A stretch of 64,000 nucleotides of DNA from Methanospirillum hungatei JF-1 (lineage in GTDB: Archaea > Halobacteriota > Methanomicrobia > Methanomicrobiales > Methanospirillaceae): assembly GCF_000013445.1 (NCBI RefSeq), contig NC_007796.1, positions 842,936 through 906,935 on the forward strand, given 5' to 3'. Below, one piece after another: positions 27,082 through 36,247 of the stretch. Position 1 is the first letter of the stretch. Each line of letters opens with the position of its first letter. The notes under the pieces are model-generated. The model was not told the DNA's origin, searched no databases, and saw only the letters and a program-made list of their open reading frames with translations. A program made the translations under genes and the position numbers.

Positions 27082-27308
27082 TAGATAAATCCTAATTCCT
27101 TCCCAAGATCCTCATGAGAAGTTGATTTACCCTCTTTATATTCTTCTATGCCTTCTTTTATGGCTATTTCTGTCTCTTCATCGATATAATCATCGCTATA
27201 AAATTCCAGAACCCTCGTGATCACCTCGATAGGTTTTTCATCAGGCCTATTTTTTAAATGTTCAATCAGATGCATCACGGGGTCCGGGATCTCCACTGCT
27301 TCACTCAT
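27081..27308 (-). CDS. Antitoxin partner of the RelE-like toxin
   Basis: This 75-residue acidic protein has a helical N-terminus (DPVMHLIEHLKNRPDEKPIEVITRVLEFY) and a charged C-terminus (EELGKEL-type helices) that would wrap the toxin. It matches the small archaeal antitoxins found before RelE toxins. A degraded second copy of its first third lies at 26719-26784. Confidence 0.8.
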   Translation of the reverse strand: MSEAVEIPDPVMHLIEHLKNRPDEKPIEVITRVLEFYSDDYIDEETEIAIKEGIEEYKEGKSTSHEDLGKELGFI

Positions 27309-27438
27309 TATTATTTCATCTTCCTTCTGACTTCATCAACTTTTCAATAGAACCAAAACTATGGATTCTTAATCCCCAGATATGTGACTTCCACAGGAAT
27401 AAAATGATTCATAACACAAAGCATAGTTTTGGCTCCTT

Positions 27439-27603
27439 ATGAGTAAAAGAAGAGTGAATAGAGAAAATATTCCGTTTGGTTCATCCCTCACCGGAATACG
27501 GGATTACAGAACCGGGAACTGGAACGATGTTGCATTCTCCGGACTTATTGAGAAAAGCAAATATCTCATTGATACCAGAGGATATCCTGCATGGACCCTG
27601 TAA
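27439..27603 (+). CDS. Small unknown ORF, 54 residues
   Basis: An ATG-to-TAA frame encodes a basic N-terminus (MSKRRVNRENIPFGSSL) and then GIRDYRTGNWNDVAFSGLIE. The YRTG-x-W segment faintly recalls the N-terminus of 2-oxoacid oxidoreductase delta subunits, but no iron-sulfur cysteines follow. It overlaps the start of the HIT relic at 27591. It may be a genuine small gene or another fragment in this decayed patch. Confidence 0.35.
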   Translation: MSKRRVNRENIPFGSSLTGIRDYRTGNWNDVAFSGLIEKSKYLIDTRGYPAWTL

Positions 27604-27792
27604 CCTGTATCTTCTGCACTCCCGAACCGGAAATATTCTCCGGACGGGTATAATATCGGGATAAACGAAGGTAAACCGGCAAGTCAGACGCTAATGCACC
27701 TGCATATTCATGTCATCCCCCGGTATTTCGGGGATATGGCAGATCAAAGGGGAGGGGTCAGCGGAGTGATTCCGGAAAAACAGAAGGATTAA
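27591..27792 (+). pseudogene. HIT-family gene with its middle deleted
   Basis: The 5' part reads MDPVTCIFCTPEPEIFSG, a typical HIT start with a CxxC pair, and hits a stop at 27651. In another frame from about 27644 the sequence continues DGYNIGINEGKPASQT and HLHIHVIPRYFGDM, the HIT active-site region with its histidine triad, to a stop at 27790. About 50 middle residues are missing, so a deletion has joined the two ends out of frame. Confidence 0.85.
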
Positions 27793-27837
27793 TAAAAAAT
27801 GACATGAGAAATCGAATATTTCCCATGAAAATCGGGA

Positions 27838-28496
27838 TCAAGTAGGTTGACATGAACTATTAATTCGCATAATCTCCTTACCTTCCTCTTGAACAATTAT
27901 CTCAGCTCCCCTGGACAAAAGCTGAATAATCTTTGTGAATCCAACTCTCTCAATTTTTTCTGGAAAATTGGGAATCTTAACAGTTTTCACTCTAGGAATT
28001 CCATCTTCAAATATTTCATTATTGATGAGAAGATACCAAACAATCCGTAAAATCTTACGAGCAACAGCAACAATTGCTTTTTTGTAACCCTTTCGGGGTA
28101 AGAGACCGTTGAAATAGTCATTCAATTTCCCTGGTCTTCTAATCGCAGAGTGTGCAGCTTCAATAAGAGCCCATCGAAGATAATTGGAACCATGTTTCGT
28201 GATGATCCAGTGTAATTGGTATTTGTAGACTGGTAAACAGATGGGGTAAGTCCTGCCCATTTGGCTAATTTATCTGCGGTTGGAAAATCATGGATATCAC
28301 CTATTTCTGCCAACAAATTAGATCCAATTACTATTCCAATCTCTGGAACTGACATCAAAATTCGTAATTCATTCTCTTTATCCTTGAGGTAAAATTTGAT
28401 TCTTTCCTCGATCCTTTTAATCTCAACCTGGAGGTTGTCATATATTTTTAACATCGAATCTATGAGGAATATAGCTGAATCAGGAATATAATAATC
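27838..28496 (-). mobile_element. IS110-family transposase remnant, frameshifted
   Basis: The sequence encodes only the C-terminal Transposase_20 half of an IS110-type enzyme: ILMSVPEIGIVIGSNLLAEI, then ADKLAKWAGLTPSVYQS, then, after a frame change near 28200, ITKHGSNYLRWALIEAAHSA and ARKILRIVWYLLINNE. The N-terminal DEDD catalytic half is missing. The remnant is joined in frame at about 28496 to an unrelated broken gene, which implies deletion or imprecise insertion. Confidence 0.88.
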
Positions 28497-29237
28497 CGGT
28501 TCTCCTTCAATAGTCGGAGTCAGACGGTAGACGATACCAGGAGTACTGTTGATGAAATTTTCCCCTTCAGACTGATCTTTGAATAACGCAATCCGGCTCA
28601 GTGTTGAAAACGTGTCTGATTCAGCAACAAGTCCCATGCAAACAAGGTCCTTTGGAATGACCAGCGTGTGCATAATCTCCTCCGGATATCCGGCATTCAT
28701 GAGGGCCTCTCGTGCATTTTGATCTGCAACCTTGTCAGCGGTGAAGATAATGATAATCGGTTCGGAGAAGACATTGGTTTTGTATGCCGGTTCACTCTGT
28801 AACCTGGATAAACTGATAGAATCTCCAAGACTTGTAAATATCCGGTGATACGTGCTCAGTTCTTCTGAATATCGTAAGGCAATATATTCAATATAGCTGA
28901 AATATTCACATTCCGGCGGTGTGATCCCAACATAGACGATGGCTTTATCAGGCCTCATCCGGTAATCAAGCCACAATCATGCATCCTGCGGATTGATCGG
29001 TGCATCGGAGATGGTGTTATTTACCGTCTGACCAGGTGCTTTTGGAACCTTAAATTGCATATAAGGATTGGTTGGATTGTTCCCGTAACAAGAAGGAGTA
29101 ATGCCCGCTTCAAACAGACCGATGGGGTTTGTAGTGGCCAAGAACCCTTCCTGTACTTCGAACCCCTGTTCCTCAAATGCTGTAATTGTGGCATTATTAT
29201 CTATCCCCGCAACGTCTCGAAAACCTGATGTACTCAA
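28497..29237 (-). pseudogene. Broken hypothetical gene truncated by the IS110 remnant
   Basis: Two open pieces form one coding region. The first (28977-29237, GFRDVAGIDNNATITAFEEQG to NNTISDAPINPQD) ends at a TGA, and the second continues directly (WLDYRMRPDKAIVYVGITPP to LFKDQSEGENFINSTPGIVY). I take the TGA as an in-frame nonsense change. No proper start exists at 29237 (TTG right after a stop), so the 5' end and signal region are missing, and the 3' end is replaced by IS110 sequence. The protein resembles secreted hypothetical proteins with no assigned function. Confidence 0.7.
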
Positions 29238-29337
29238 GAGTCATCAGGAGAAGGAGACTGCAGGCATCCTGAAAAAATATTTCATAGATGAGGTCATTAG
29301 TAGTCTCGTGGTATAAGTGTTGTTATTTGAGAAAAAA

Positions 29338-30000
29338 TTACCTCATCTTCTTCTCAAACGGCGGAGTTCTAAAAAAAACCCCTAATACCACAAAAGGAAC
29401 ATAATAGAGAATCTCGATGTTTTCTAGATCTGCATAGACCCAGAGAATACCGATAAAAGCAACAACTGGAGGAATCAGACATTTCATGAAGAGAAAATGA
29501 GCATCTTCATCAGTCAGTAATGGTTCACGAAGATGAGGGGAAGAACTAGCATAATGCCAGAGATAGAGAAGAATAATGCCGAGAATAAAATAATTTATCT
29601 GAAAGAAATAATCTGCAAAGGTGTACTTCTCAAGGCCCAGATTACTAAATGCTGAAGAGAATGGGATGACCACAATTGCCATCAGAGCCAGCATATGCAC
29701 ATGAAGAAAATGATAATCGTATGTCTTCATCCGATGAAACATCTGAAAGAAGAGCATCCAGAACATCGCAAGAATGACAAAAACTCCAAAAAAGTCTAAC
29801 ATTGATGATATCGTGTTTGAAAAAAACTGATCTACAGTAATTGTAGACGCTTTTGCATATTGATCTGGAGTTACAATATCCCTGGCGAGCAGGGTCATAG
29901 TAAATGCAAAAATCCCATTGGTGATCCGCTCCAGATTTACTTTAGATATGGGTTCTGTGATCGTCATCGTTCTCCTGAAAGAATAATGGCAAAGGGACAT
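29338..30000 (-). CDS. TMEM175-like (DUF1211) six-helix membrane protein
   Basis: This 220-residue protein has six likely membrane segments. The first carries NGIFAFTMTLLARD, which aligns to the FSDGVFAIAxTLL signature of TMEM175/DUF1211 potassium channels, but FSD is replaced by ITN. Two related genes occur at 47601-48886 with the same type of change. The start may be internal (MTITEPISKVN, ATG near 29967). It stands alone between the decayed patch and a small gene read on the other strand. Confidence 0.75.
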   Translation of the reverse strand: MSLCHYSFRRTMTITEPISKVNLERITNGIFAFTMTLLARDIVTPDQYAKASTITVDQFFSNTISSMLDFFGVFVILAMFWMLFFQMFHRMKTYDYHFLHVHMLALMAIVVIPFSSAFSNLGLEKYTFADYFFQINYFILGIILLYLWHYASSSPHLREPLLTDEDAHFLFMKCLIPPVVAFIGILWVYADLENIEILYYVPFVVLGVFFRTPPFEKKMR

Positions 30001-30138
30001 ATATATTGTTATCAGTCACGGATGGTATGATTCTCTTATCTCTTGAAAAATTTAGCCCGTAAGGTATATGAGATATAAAAAAAATCCTGATCGGATTAAT
30101 CACAATATATTAATACCAGATAGATCAATTATCACCTT

Positions 30139-30369
30139 ATGCTCGGAATGGAAAATATGGCCAAACAATTTCTTTCCTCTCCAGAAGGCCAGAAGATGAT
30201 TATGGACTTTATCTCATCTCCTGATGGAATAAACACCATCAAGAAGATGGTAGGAACCCCGGAAGGGAAAAGGGCCTTCGGGTCTCTTATTAAAACAGTT
30301 CTTCCAGCGTTGGGGGTTGGCAATGAGGAGATGGGAATGATCACTGGAATTATTGATAAATTCTTGTAA
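30139..30369 (+). CDS. Small conserved-looking protein, unknown function
   Basis: This 76-residue protein contains two similar segments, SSPEGQKMIMDFISSPDGI and GTPEGKRAFGSLIKTVLP, suggesting a short internal duplication of an amphipathic helical unit. It has no membrane segment or known motif. It converges on the ABC ATPase gene and ends one base before that gene's stop, so their transcripts are convergent. Confidence 0.6.
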   Translation: MLGMENMAKQFLSSPEGQKMIMDFISSPDGINTIKKMVGTPEGKRAFGSLIKTVLPALGVGNEEMGMITGIIDKFL

Positions 30370-31083
30370 TCACTTATATTTACACGCTTTTTCCAAAATC
30401 TCTTCCGGTGGAGGACCATCGGATACAATTTTTCCGTCACGAAGGATTATCACCCGGTCAAAATACTCCATATGCCAGTCCTCATGGGAGACCATCACAA
30501 TCGTCTGGGCCATCTCCTTGTTAATCTGTTTAAAGAGATCAAGCACGTTTCTTGAACTCTCTGAATCAAGATTTGCACATGGTTCATCTGCAAAGAGGAT
30601 CTCCGGTTTATTCACCATCGCCCGTGCAATGGCCACTCGTTGCTGCTGTCCTCCTGAGAGCTCATTATGCTTATGAGTCAGCCGATCTGATAGACCAATC
30701 CGGTCAAGAATCTGTAATGTCTGTGCCTGGTACTCTTCCTTTGAAGTTCCCCGGATCATTGATGTCAGATAAACGTTCTCTTCGACGGTTAATTCAGGCA
30801 CGAGAGCATAATCCTGAAACACATAACCCAGTCTCTTCAGCCTGAACCGCGTTCTTTGTCGTTCGTCTAAGGTCCTGACATCAATACCGCCAAGAAGTAT
30901 CTTCCCTTCTGTTGGTCTGTCCAAAAGACCGAGCAGATGGAGTAAGGTGGACTTTCCAGATCCGCTTGCACCCATGATACCGACAAATTCACCCTTCTGT
31001 ATGGTAAGGGATACTCCCCGGAGTGCATGAACCGTCACTTTTCCCATATCATACACTCTGGTCAGGTTCTCTGCGATAATCAT
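30370..31083 (-). CDS. ABC transporter ATPase (LolD/MacB type)
   Basis: This 237-residue ATPase has Walker A GASGSGKST (about 36-44), a Q-loop (VFQDYALVPELTVEENV), the signature LSGGQQQRVAIARAM, Walker B EILFADEPCANLD and the H-loop VMVSHEDWH. It is of the MacB/LolD subfamily that powers mechanotransmission on FtsX-type permeases without moving substrate across the bilayer. It follows the permease gene by two bases behind GGAG, as the third gene of an exporter operon. Confidence 0.95.
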   Translation of the reverse strand: MIIAENLTRVYDMGKVTVHALRGVSLTIQKGEFVGIMGASGSGKSTLLHLLGLLDRPTEGKILLGGIDVRTLDERQRTRFRLKRLGYVFQDYALVPELTVEENVYLTSMIRGTSKEEYQAQTLQILDRIGLSDRLTHKHNELSGGQQQRVAIARAMVNKPEILFADEPCANLDSESSRNVLDLFKQINKEMAQTIVMVSHEDWHMEYFDRVIILRDGKIVSDGPPPEEILEKACKYK

Positions 31084-31085
31084 TG

Positions 31086-32291
31086 TCAGCTCCTCATTGC
31101 GGTAAGAATATCTTCAGATGCGACCCGCCAGGCAGGAATGTAGCCGGCTATAAATGACGCAATATACAACATAATTGTATTATTGATAAGATCTGATGTG
31201 GCAACCACGGGTGTCACCTCACCATCAGGGAACTGAAATGGGTACACCGTCAATATTGCAACCATGGACTCCACGAGTGTCGTCCCGACAATAATCCCAA
31301 GCGTAGTCAGAATCAGAACCTGGAAGACATAATTATGAATAATGATACTCTTCTCAACTCCAAGCGCTTTTAAGACACCTATCTGCCTTCTGCTGTTCAA
31401 TGTCTTTATCATAATAACGATGAAAAGCACCACAATGGCAATAATCAACGATACAACAATGGTAATTGAGTTGAGCATAGCAAAGTTCTGAACCGCACGT
31501 CCCATCGCCTCTTCAAGAATATCCTGCCAGGTCTGGACTTTCTCCCTGATCCCAAACCTGTATATCTGTGTTTTCACATCCGGTTCATAGGAGTCAGGGT
31601 CGGTTTTAATTATGACATCGGTCGCATAATCAACTTTTCTCCCAAAAACCGATTCCAATTCATCCCAGGTGATATAGGCTCCCTGGTCTGCATAATATGA
31701 ACCAGTCTCTATGATACCCTTGACATGATACACCTTGCTTACCCCATTGGTATACTCAACAGTGACCGGGTCACCTGCTTTCAGATATCCAAGAGTGGGT
31801 CCCATGTCAAGACTTTCATCCTTATGACCGGAGGTCTGTATACCGATGATTATCTCGTCATTCTCTCCATCTGCCAGATAATCTCCATCCGCCATCTTCC
31901 GGTATACGTCGGTCACGAGGCGTTCATCATCCGGTTTTATCGCAACAACTGTCGATCCCAGGCTGTTCCCTTTGTACCTGAGCGTCACTCCGGTCCCATA
32001 ATGGGCGGATGCCCTGAGAACTCCGGGAATTCTGTTTATCTTCTCCAGTAGTGAAAAGACATCCTCAATATAGAGTTCATCCTCATGAGGAGAGATGAGA
32101 ATATTCCCGGTCTGATAGGTGATGATCTGGTCTTCAGCGACCTTGATAAACCCAAGGATAATAGAGGGCATGAAGATCATATTGGTAAAGACCATGGCGA
32201 TGATCAGTACCGTCAGATACAGGCTCCCCCTGCTCCCTCTGAGAATTCCCCGGAGTGCTAAAAAAAATGAAACCCTGAGGTCGAGAAGCAT
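31086..32291 (-). CDS. FtsX/MacB-type ABC permease
   Basis: This 401-residue permease has an N-terminal membrane helix (about 20-45), a large extracytoplasmic MacB-like domain (50-270), and three C-terminal helices (IVVSLIIAIVVLFIVIMI, FQVLILTTLGIIVGTTLV, the last after LINNTIMLYIASF). The segment LNSRRQIGVLKALGVEKSIII is the coupling motif of FtsX-type permeases. The start overlaps the stop of the COG1361 gene. It probably exports a lipid-linked or surface substrate, which is unknown. Confidence 0.93.
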   Translation of the reverse strand: MLLDLRVSFFLALRGILRGSRGSLYLTVLIIAMVFTNMIFMPSIILGFIKVAEDQIITYQTGNILISPHEDELYIEDVFSLLEKINRIPGVLRASAHYGTGVTLRYKGNSLGSTVVAIKPDDERLVTDVYRKMADGDYLADGENDEIIIGIQTSGHKDESLDMGPTLGYLKAGDPVTVEYTNGVSKVYHVKGIIETGSYYADQGAYITWDELESVFGRKVDYATDVIIKTDPDSYEPDVKTQIYRFGIREKVQTWQDILEEAMGRAVQNFAMLNSITIVVSLIIAIVVLFIVIMIKTLNSRRQIGVLKALGVEKSIIIHNYVFQVLILTTLGIIVGTTLVESMVAILTVYPFQFPDGEVTPVVATSDLINNTIMLYIASFIAGYIPAWRVASEDILTAMRS

Positions 32292-33574
32292 CAGTCATCC
32301 TCGTTTTTATGCCTCATGTACAAAAATCCCCCTGCACAGGCAATGACAATAAGCAGGATCAGGATAATCATTCCGGATGAATCGCCACCGGATGCAATGG
32401 TAAGGATGAGATCCTTATCGAGGGTATGGGTGCCCCAGTCATCAGTATAGGTAATGGTTGTGTGATAGGTGTACTCTCCCGCTTCAGTTCCTTCAAGAAC
32501 AAATGTGGCAGGAGCATCATTTCCTGATTTAATACGTCCGATAAAAGCCTCTTTTGCTCCCTGGATAGGGAGATCAATCGTTGCACTGACTGATTTCGCC
32601 TCACCAGTTCCGGTATTCTGAACCCTGATGATGAGATTAAATGGTTCACCAGGGTTTACTCTGGATGGCGTTGTCTCAACAGAGGTGATACTGATCTCAG
32701 ATTCCCCTCTGACATCAAGCCCTATAGATCCGGTATCTTCAATAATAGTACCATCAAGCAGAGCATAGGTCATTCGGACCGGTACCTCGATGATTCCTGT
32801 CGGAGTGTTCTTGTCAATGAGAAGAGAGAGGTTCTTTTCTTTTGACATGCCTGATGCAAGTCTATCAATCATGAATGAACTGATTCCTGCCGGGATTGCC
32901 ATGGGCGGACTGCCATTCACAAAAACACGGATATTATCTGCCTGCGTTGAACCTTCATTTGAAATTCTGATGGTGCCCTCAACTTTTGTTCCAGGTTTCA
33001 CCGGTATCGGAAATGTGTTTTCAAGTGCAAGAGATGGGGTTTTCAAAACTGATAACTGGGTGTTGACATTGACCGGAACCGGATATTTCAGACTTTGACC
33101 ATCACGTACCCGAATCCAGACTTCCGGGAAATACATCCCGCTTCGTTGTGGTGCACGAATCAGGAATGTAACGGGAACCGGCTGGTCAGGGCCGATATTT
33201 CCTTCAAACTTTGAGTCTCCTCCCAATATGTCAAAGTCTTTGGATTTCAGGACCACACTGTCAATATATGGCGTGATACTGGATGTTGTCTGACTTATAT
33301 CCTGTCCATATGATACTGAACTGGTAGTTGTACCCGTTGCAACGCTCTTTAGAGTGACCGTCAGAGTACCCTCTTCCCCTGGTAGAAGAACTGCCGGAGA
33401 TACTTTGTAATCAGCAACAATAACTGATATCTGAGGTGCGGCAGATACCAGGGGGAGCATGCAGACAAGAGCGAGAAGAATAAACGTTCCTGTTTTCGCA
33501 TATCTGTGTACTTTTGTTCTTGTGTGGTTTTTGCTCGTCTTCATAATAATCTTTGTATGATGTATACTATTCAT
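32291..33574 (-). CDS. COG1361-type surface protein, exporter partner
   Basis: This 427-residue protein has a signal segment (FILLALVCMLPLVSAA, about 31-46), several CARDB/NEW1-like beta domains (for example VNPGEPFNLIIRVQNTGTGEAKSVS) and a C-terminal membrane helix (GMIILILLIVIACAGGFLYM) with a short charged tail. It is therefore displayed outside and anchored at its C-terminus. It is first in the operon with the MacB-type permease and ATPase, so it may present substrate to the exporter. The start may be the later ATG at 33544. Confidence 0.85.
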   Translation of the reverse strand: MNSIHHTKIIMKTSKNHTRTKVHRYAKTGTFILLALVCMLPLVSAAPQISVIVADYKVSPAVLLPGEEGTLTVTLKSVATGTTTSSVSYGQDISQTTSSITPYIDSVVLKSKDFDILGGDSKFEGNIGPDQPVPVTFLIRAPQRSGMYFPEVWIRVRDGQSLKYPVPVNVNTQLSVLKTPSLALENTFPIPVKPGTKVEGTIRISNEGSTQADNIRVFVNGSPPMAIPAGISSFMIDRLASGMSKEKNLSLLIDKNTPTGIIEVPVRMTYALLDGTIIEDTGSIGLDVRGESEISITSVETTPSRVNPGEPFNLIIRVQNTGTGEAKSVSATIDLPIQGAKEAFIGRIKSGNDAPATFVLEGTEAGEYTYHTTITYTDDWGTHTLDKDLILTIASGGDSSGMIILILLIVIACAGGFLYMRHKNEDD

Positions 33575-33641
33575 TCATCTATCTATTCCATAGTTACTGC
33601 ACCCTATTCTGATATACTCTCATCACAGGGATAATAGTCAT

Positions 33642-34400
33642 TCACTCCACCGTCCGTAAAGTGATATCTCCAATTCCCTGCGAGATCGTGACATGAATGA
33701 CTGGGGCATCAGGATCTCTTGTCTCATGATAATATCCAGTGTCATCTCCGGTAAACCCGGTCAGGAATATATTCCCGATCGCCCTGTCAAGAGCTACATT
33801 TACCCGGGATCTTTCTGGAAACAGGATGGTAATATCGCCAGCCCCATTCTCAATCCTGATGGGAAGGGAATCCCCCTTCCATTCATGAATATCCAAATAG
33901 AGTGAACCTGCTCCCGATTCAAGAGACAGCTCTGAAATCTGCGCATTACCTGGTTGTATGTAAATATCCCCTGTCCCGACAGAGAGGAGAAGACTTATTG
34001 GAGTCTGGTTATGGATTTTGACATCCCATCTCTCCTCTCCGCCGATGATATCATGGAATATGTCACGTGGTCGGTCAATTGCAATATTCATCGTCTTATT
34101 GGTAACCGAATGAGTGAGACGGGGAAGATAATGCTTTGCCTCAACATGAACATCTCCTGAAAGAAGATATTCCATCGATTGGTCGGAAATGTGTATAGAT
34201 CCGGTATCTACGGCCAGATTGACTCTCGCTTTCTCAATGTCCTTAGAGGGGAAATTGAATTCAGAATACCCTTCACGGAGCGAATTTGGTGAATCGGTTT
34301 CCAGGATCAAAAGGACACCGCCGATTCCAAAACTCAGAATCATGATGATGAAGAGCCACCCGAAAACCTGTCGCAGATTTGGAAGATGGAATGCTATCAT
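33642..34400 (-). CDS. Membrane-anchored toastrack (DUF4097-like) protein
   Basis: This 252-residue protein has one N-terminal helix (VFGWLFIIMILSFGIGGVLLIL) followed by a repetitive beta domain with the pattern LSLESGAGSLYLDI, IRIENGAGDITILF and ISQGIGDITL, typical of the toastrack fold. Such domains occur with HAAS and PadR proteins in envelope-stress operons and are thought to sense or signal outside the membrane. Its ATG overlaps the HAAS-gene stop. Confidence 0.85.
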   Translation of the reverse strand: MIAFHLPNLRQVFGWLFIIMILSFGIGGVLLILETDSPNSLREGYSEFNFPSKDIEKARVNLAVDTGSIHISDQSMEYLLSGDVHVEAKHYLPRLTHSVTNKTMNIAIDRPRDIFHDIIGGEERWDVKIHNQTPISLLLSVGTGDIYIQPGNAQISELSLESGAGSLYLDIHEWKGDSLPIRIENGAGDITILFPERSRVNVALDRAIGNIFLTGFTGDDTGYYHETRDPDAPVIHVTISQGIGDITLRTVE

Positions 34401-34978
34401 ATGCTCTCACTCCCGTGGATAATGGCAATATTCCATTTCAGATATCTTATCCCGATACGATACAAAATCCGGGCAAGCCAGAATTCTCCAATAACGATCA
34501 ATAATCCAAGACAAGTAAGCCCAATTCCGAGAAATATCCCTGCGGGGGCTGAGAAGAAAATGACTCCCGAAACAATTCCGAGCATCTCAAGCACTGCTCC
34601 CCCGGTGAGAATCGGTCCTGCACAGCAGAGAGAAAATCCGACTACCAATAAAACGGCAAGAATGGTGATGATACAGATGAACGGAATTAATACGACGATA
34701 AGATTGAAGAGACCTAGACCAATTGTTGCCAGAATTGCTCTTCCAATACCTCCGACCGATGGGGAATGTTCTGCTCTTTTCACGAATGATAGGGCAGTAT
34801 ATTCTTTGCCGATAGTTTTGGGATCTCCTAATGATTCTGCGATTTCTTCTTCAGTTCTGCCATCCAAAGCACCCATTTCAAAGTGTTCGGCATAATCGGC
34901 GAGGATATCCTGCCGTTCAGTTTCTGAAATTCCTGAAAGTGCCAGGCCTAATTTTTTCAGATATTCATCCTTCTGCAT
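34397..34978 (-). CDS. HAAS (DUF1700) membrane protein
   Basis: This 193-residue protein starts with a HAAS helical domain (MQKDEYLKKLGLALSGISETERQDILADYAEHF to IAESLGDPKTIGKEY), which usually bridges a PadR regulator and membrane partners. About four hydrophobic segments follow (from about residue 80: IGLGLFNLIVVLIPFICIIT and onwards). The start lies inside the padR 3' end, so translation is coupled. Confidence 0.9.
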   Translation of the reverse strand: MQKDEYLKKLGLALSGISETERQDILADYAEHFEMGALDGRTEEEIAESLGDPKTIGKEYTALSFVKRAEHSPSVGGIGRAILATIGLGLFNLIVVLIPFICIITILAVLLVVGFSLCCAGPILTGGAVLEMLGIVSGVIFFSAPAGIFLGIGLTCLGLLIVIGEFWLARILYRIGIRYLKWNIAIIHGSESI

Positions 34979-35291
34979 TGGTCATTTCTCCGATGAGATC
35001 GCTTACCGCAGCCGAAAATTCTCTCCATTCCCTGATTAATTCATCACGGGCAATGATACCCTGCGTTGTAAGTGAGTAGTATTTTCGTGCAGGTCCTTCA
35101 TCTGATTCCTGGAGATATGTGGTGACATATCCTTCGGTTAAGAGACGACGAAGGAGTGGGTAGATACTCCCTTCAGATATCTCAAACCGCTCTGAAATTT
35201 CATGAACCAATTCATATCCGTACCGGTCACGAAGTCCGAGTAATGCCATGACACACATATCCAGAACACCTTTCTTAAATTGCGCGTTCAT
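34965..35291 (-). CDS. PadR-family transcriptional regulator
   Basis: This 108-residue protein has the PadR winged helix: KKGVLDMCVMALLGLRDRYGYELVHEISERFEISEGSIYPLLRRL, then the wing EGYVTTYLQESDEGPARKYYSLT, and a short C-terminal dimer helix. PadR proteins paired with HAAS genes usually repress their own operon. A perfect palindrome lies 85 bp upstream at 35376. GGGAGGGAATG gives a strong start. Confidence 0.95.
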   Translation of the reverse strand: MNAQFKKGVLDMCVMALLGLRDRYGYELVHEISERFEISEGSIYPLLRRLLTEGYVTTYLQESDEGPARKYYSLTTQGIIARDELIREWREFSAAVSDLIGEMTNAEG

Positions 35292-35375
35292 TCCCTCCCC
35301 CGATCAGGTTTCGAATGATTAATGTCGATATTTGTTTTTTCATCTCTAAATTGACAGGTTCCTTTTGTTTTTATG

Positions 35376-35394
35376 TATCTTGTATTACAAGATA
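35376..35394. promoter_or_regulatory. Perfect palindrome, probable PadR operator
   Basis: TATCTTGTATTACAAGATA is a perfect 9-bp inverted repeat around one central base, upstream of padR. A weaker related element (ACTTGTACACAA) follows near 35404. PadR-family operators are AT-rich palindromes of this type, so autoregulation is inferred. Confidence 0.75.
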
Positions 35395-35543
35395 GTGAAT
35401 AATACTTGTACACAATCCTATTAATGGTTTCCTGTACAATACGATGAGAATACCATTATTTTTATGAGAATCGTGTAGGATATCCTTATATGCGACCTAT
35501 TCTAACCTTCTCCTGATAGATCATGGATTAATAAAATGCCCTC

Positions 35544-36200
35544 ATGGATGCTGCACAATTTACCCATGACACAGTATGGGGAAATTGGAAGCGATGGATT
35601 CTTTTAGTTATCTGGACGATCATATTCCCACTTCTTGGTGGATACATCATGGATATATTCCGTGGGAGTACTGTTCCTCCGGAATGCAATGACTGGGTAA
35701 GACGGTTTATCGACGGAATCAAGTACCTGGTTGCAGGACTCATATACTCAATTCCTGTGATAATCGTCCTTCTTATTACGTTTATCCCTGTAATTAAGGA
35801 ATTCATCAGCCAGATAACTTCTGAATCGGCTGAATTAAATTACGAAGCTTTTCTCCCCTTCTTGATGCCGGTCATTGGAGGAGTAATCGTTGCCATCATC
35901 CTTGGGATCATCGTTACCCTGATATTTACCATTGGAATCATTAGAATGGCACGAATGAACCGTTTTTTTGAGGTCTTCAATTTCCGTGAGATTTTAAAGA
36001 CAATCGGAAAGATCGGATGGGGAACATACATCATCGCTCTTATCATCATCTATGTGATCTCCTTCATCCTGGGGATGCTCATCAATCTGGTAATGGAAGC
36101 TCCATTTATTGGCATAATCATCGCATTATTCCTCTGGCCATTACTCACCATCTTTGAATCCCGGTACTTTACCCGGTTGTATGATGAATCAGGGGAGTAA
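35544..36200 (+). CDS. DUF4013-type membrane protein
   Basis: This 218-residue protein has a soluble N-terminus (DAAQFTHDTVWGNWKRW) and about five hydrophobic segments, including LVIWTIIFPLLGGYIMDIF, LVAGLIYSIPVIIVLLITFI and a C-terminal pair in the YIIALIIIYVISFILGML region. The layout matches the archaeal DUF4013 family, whose function is unknown. It is divergent from padR and may share the palindrome-bearing intergenic region. Confidence 0.75.
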   Translation: MDAAQFTHDTVWGNWKRWILLVIWTIIFPLLGGYIMDIFRGSTVPPECNDWVRRFIDGIKYLVAGLIYSIPVIIVLLITFIPVIKEFISQITSESAELNYEAFLPFLMPVIGGVIVAIILGIIVTLIFTIGIIRMARMNRFFEVFNFREILKTIGKIGWGTYIIALIIIYVISFILGMLINLVMEAPFIGIIIALFLWPLLTIFESRYFTRLYDESGE

Positions 36201-36247
36201 TCCCCTCATTATTTCTTATAACATGAGCAGGATATATCCATAAGTGC

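Noticed and set aside
27476-27664. 62-codon plus-strand frame over the HIT relic
   Set aside because: It runs out of frame with both the 54-codon ORF and the recognisable HIT sequence.
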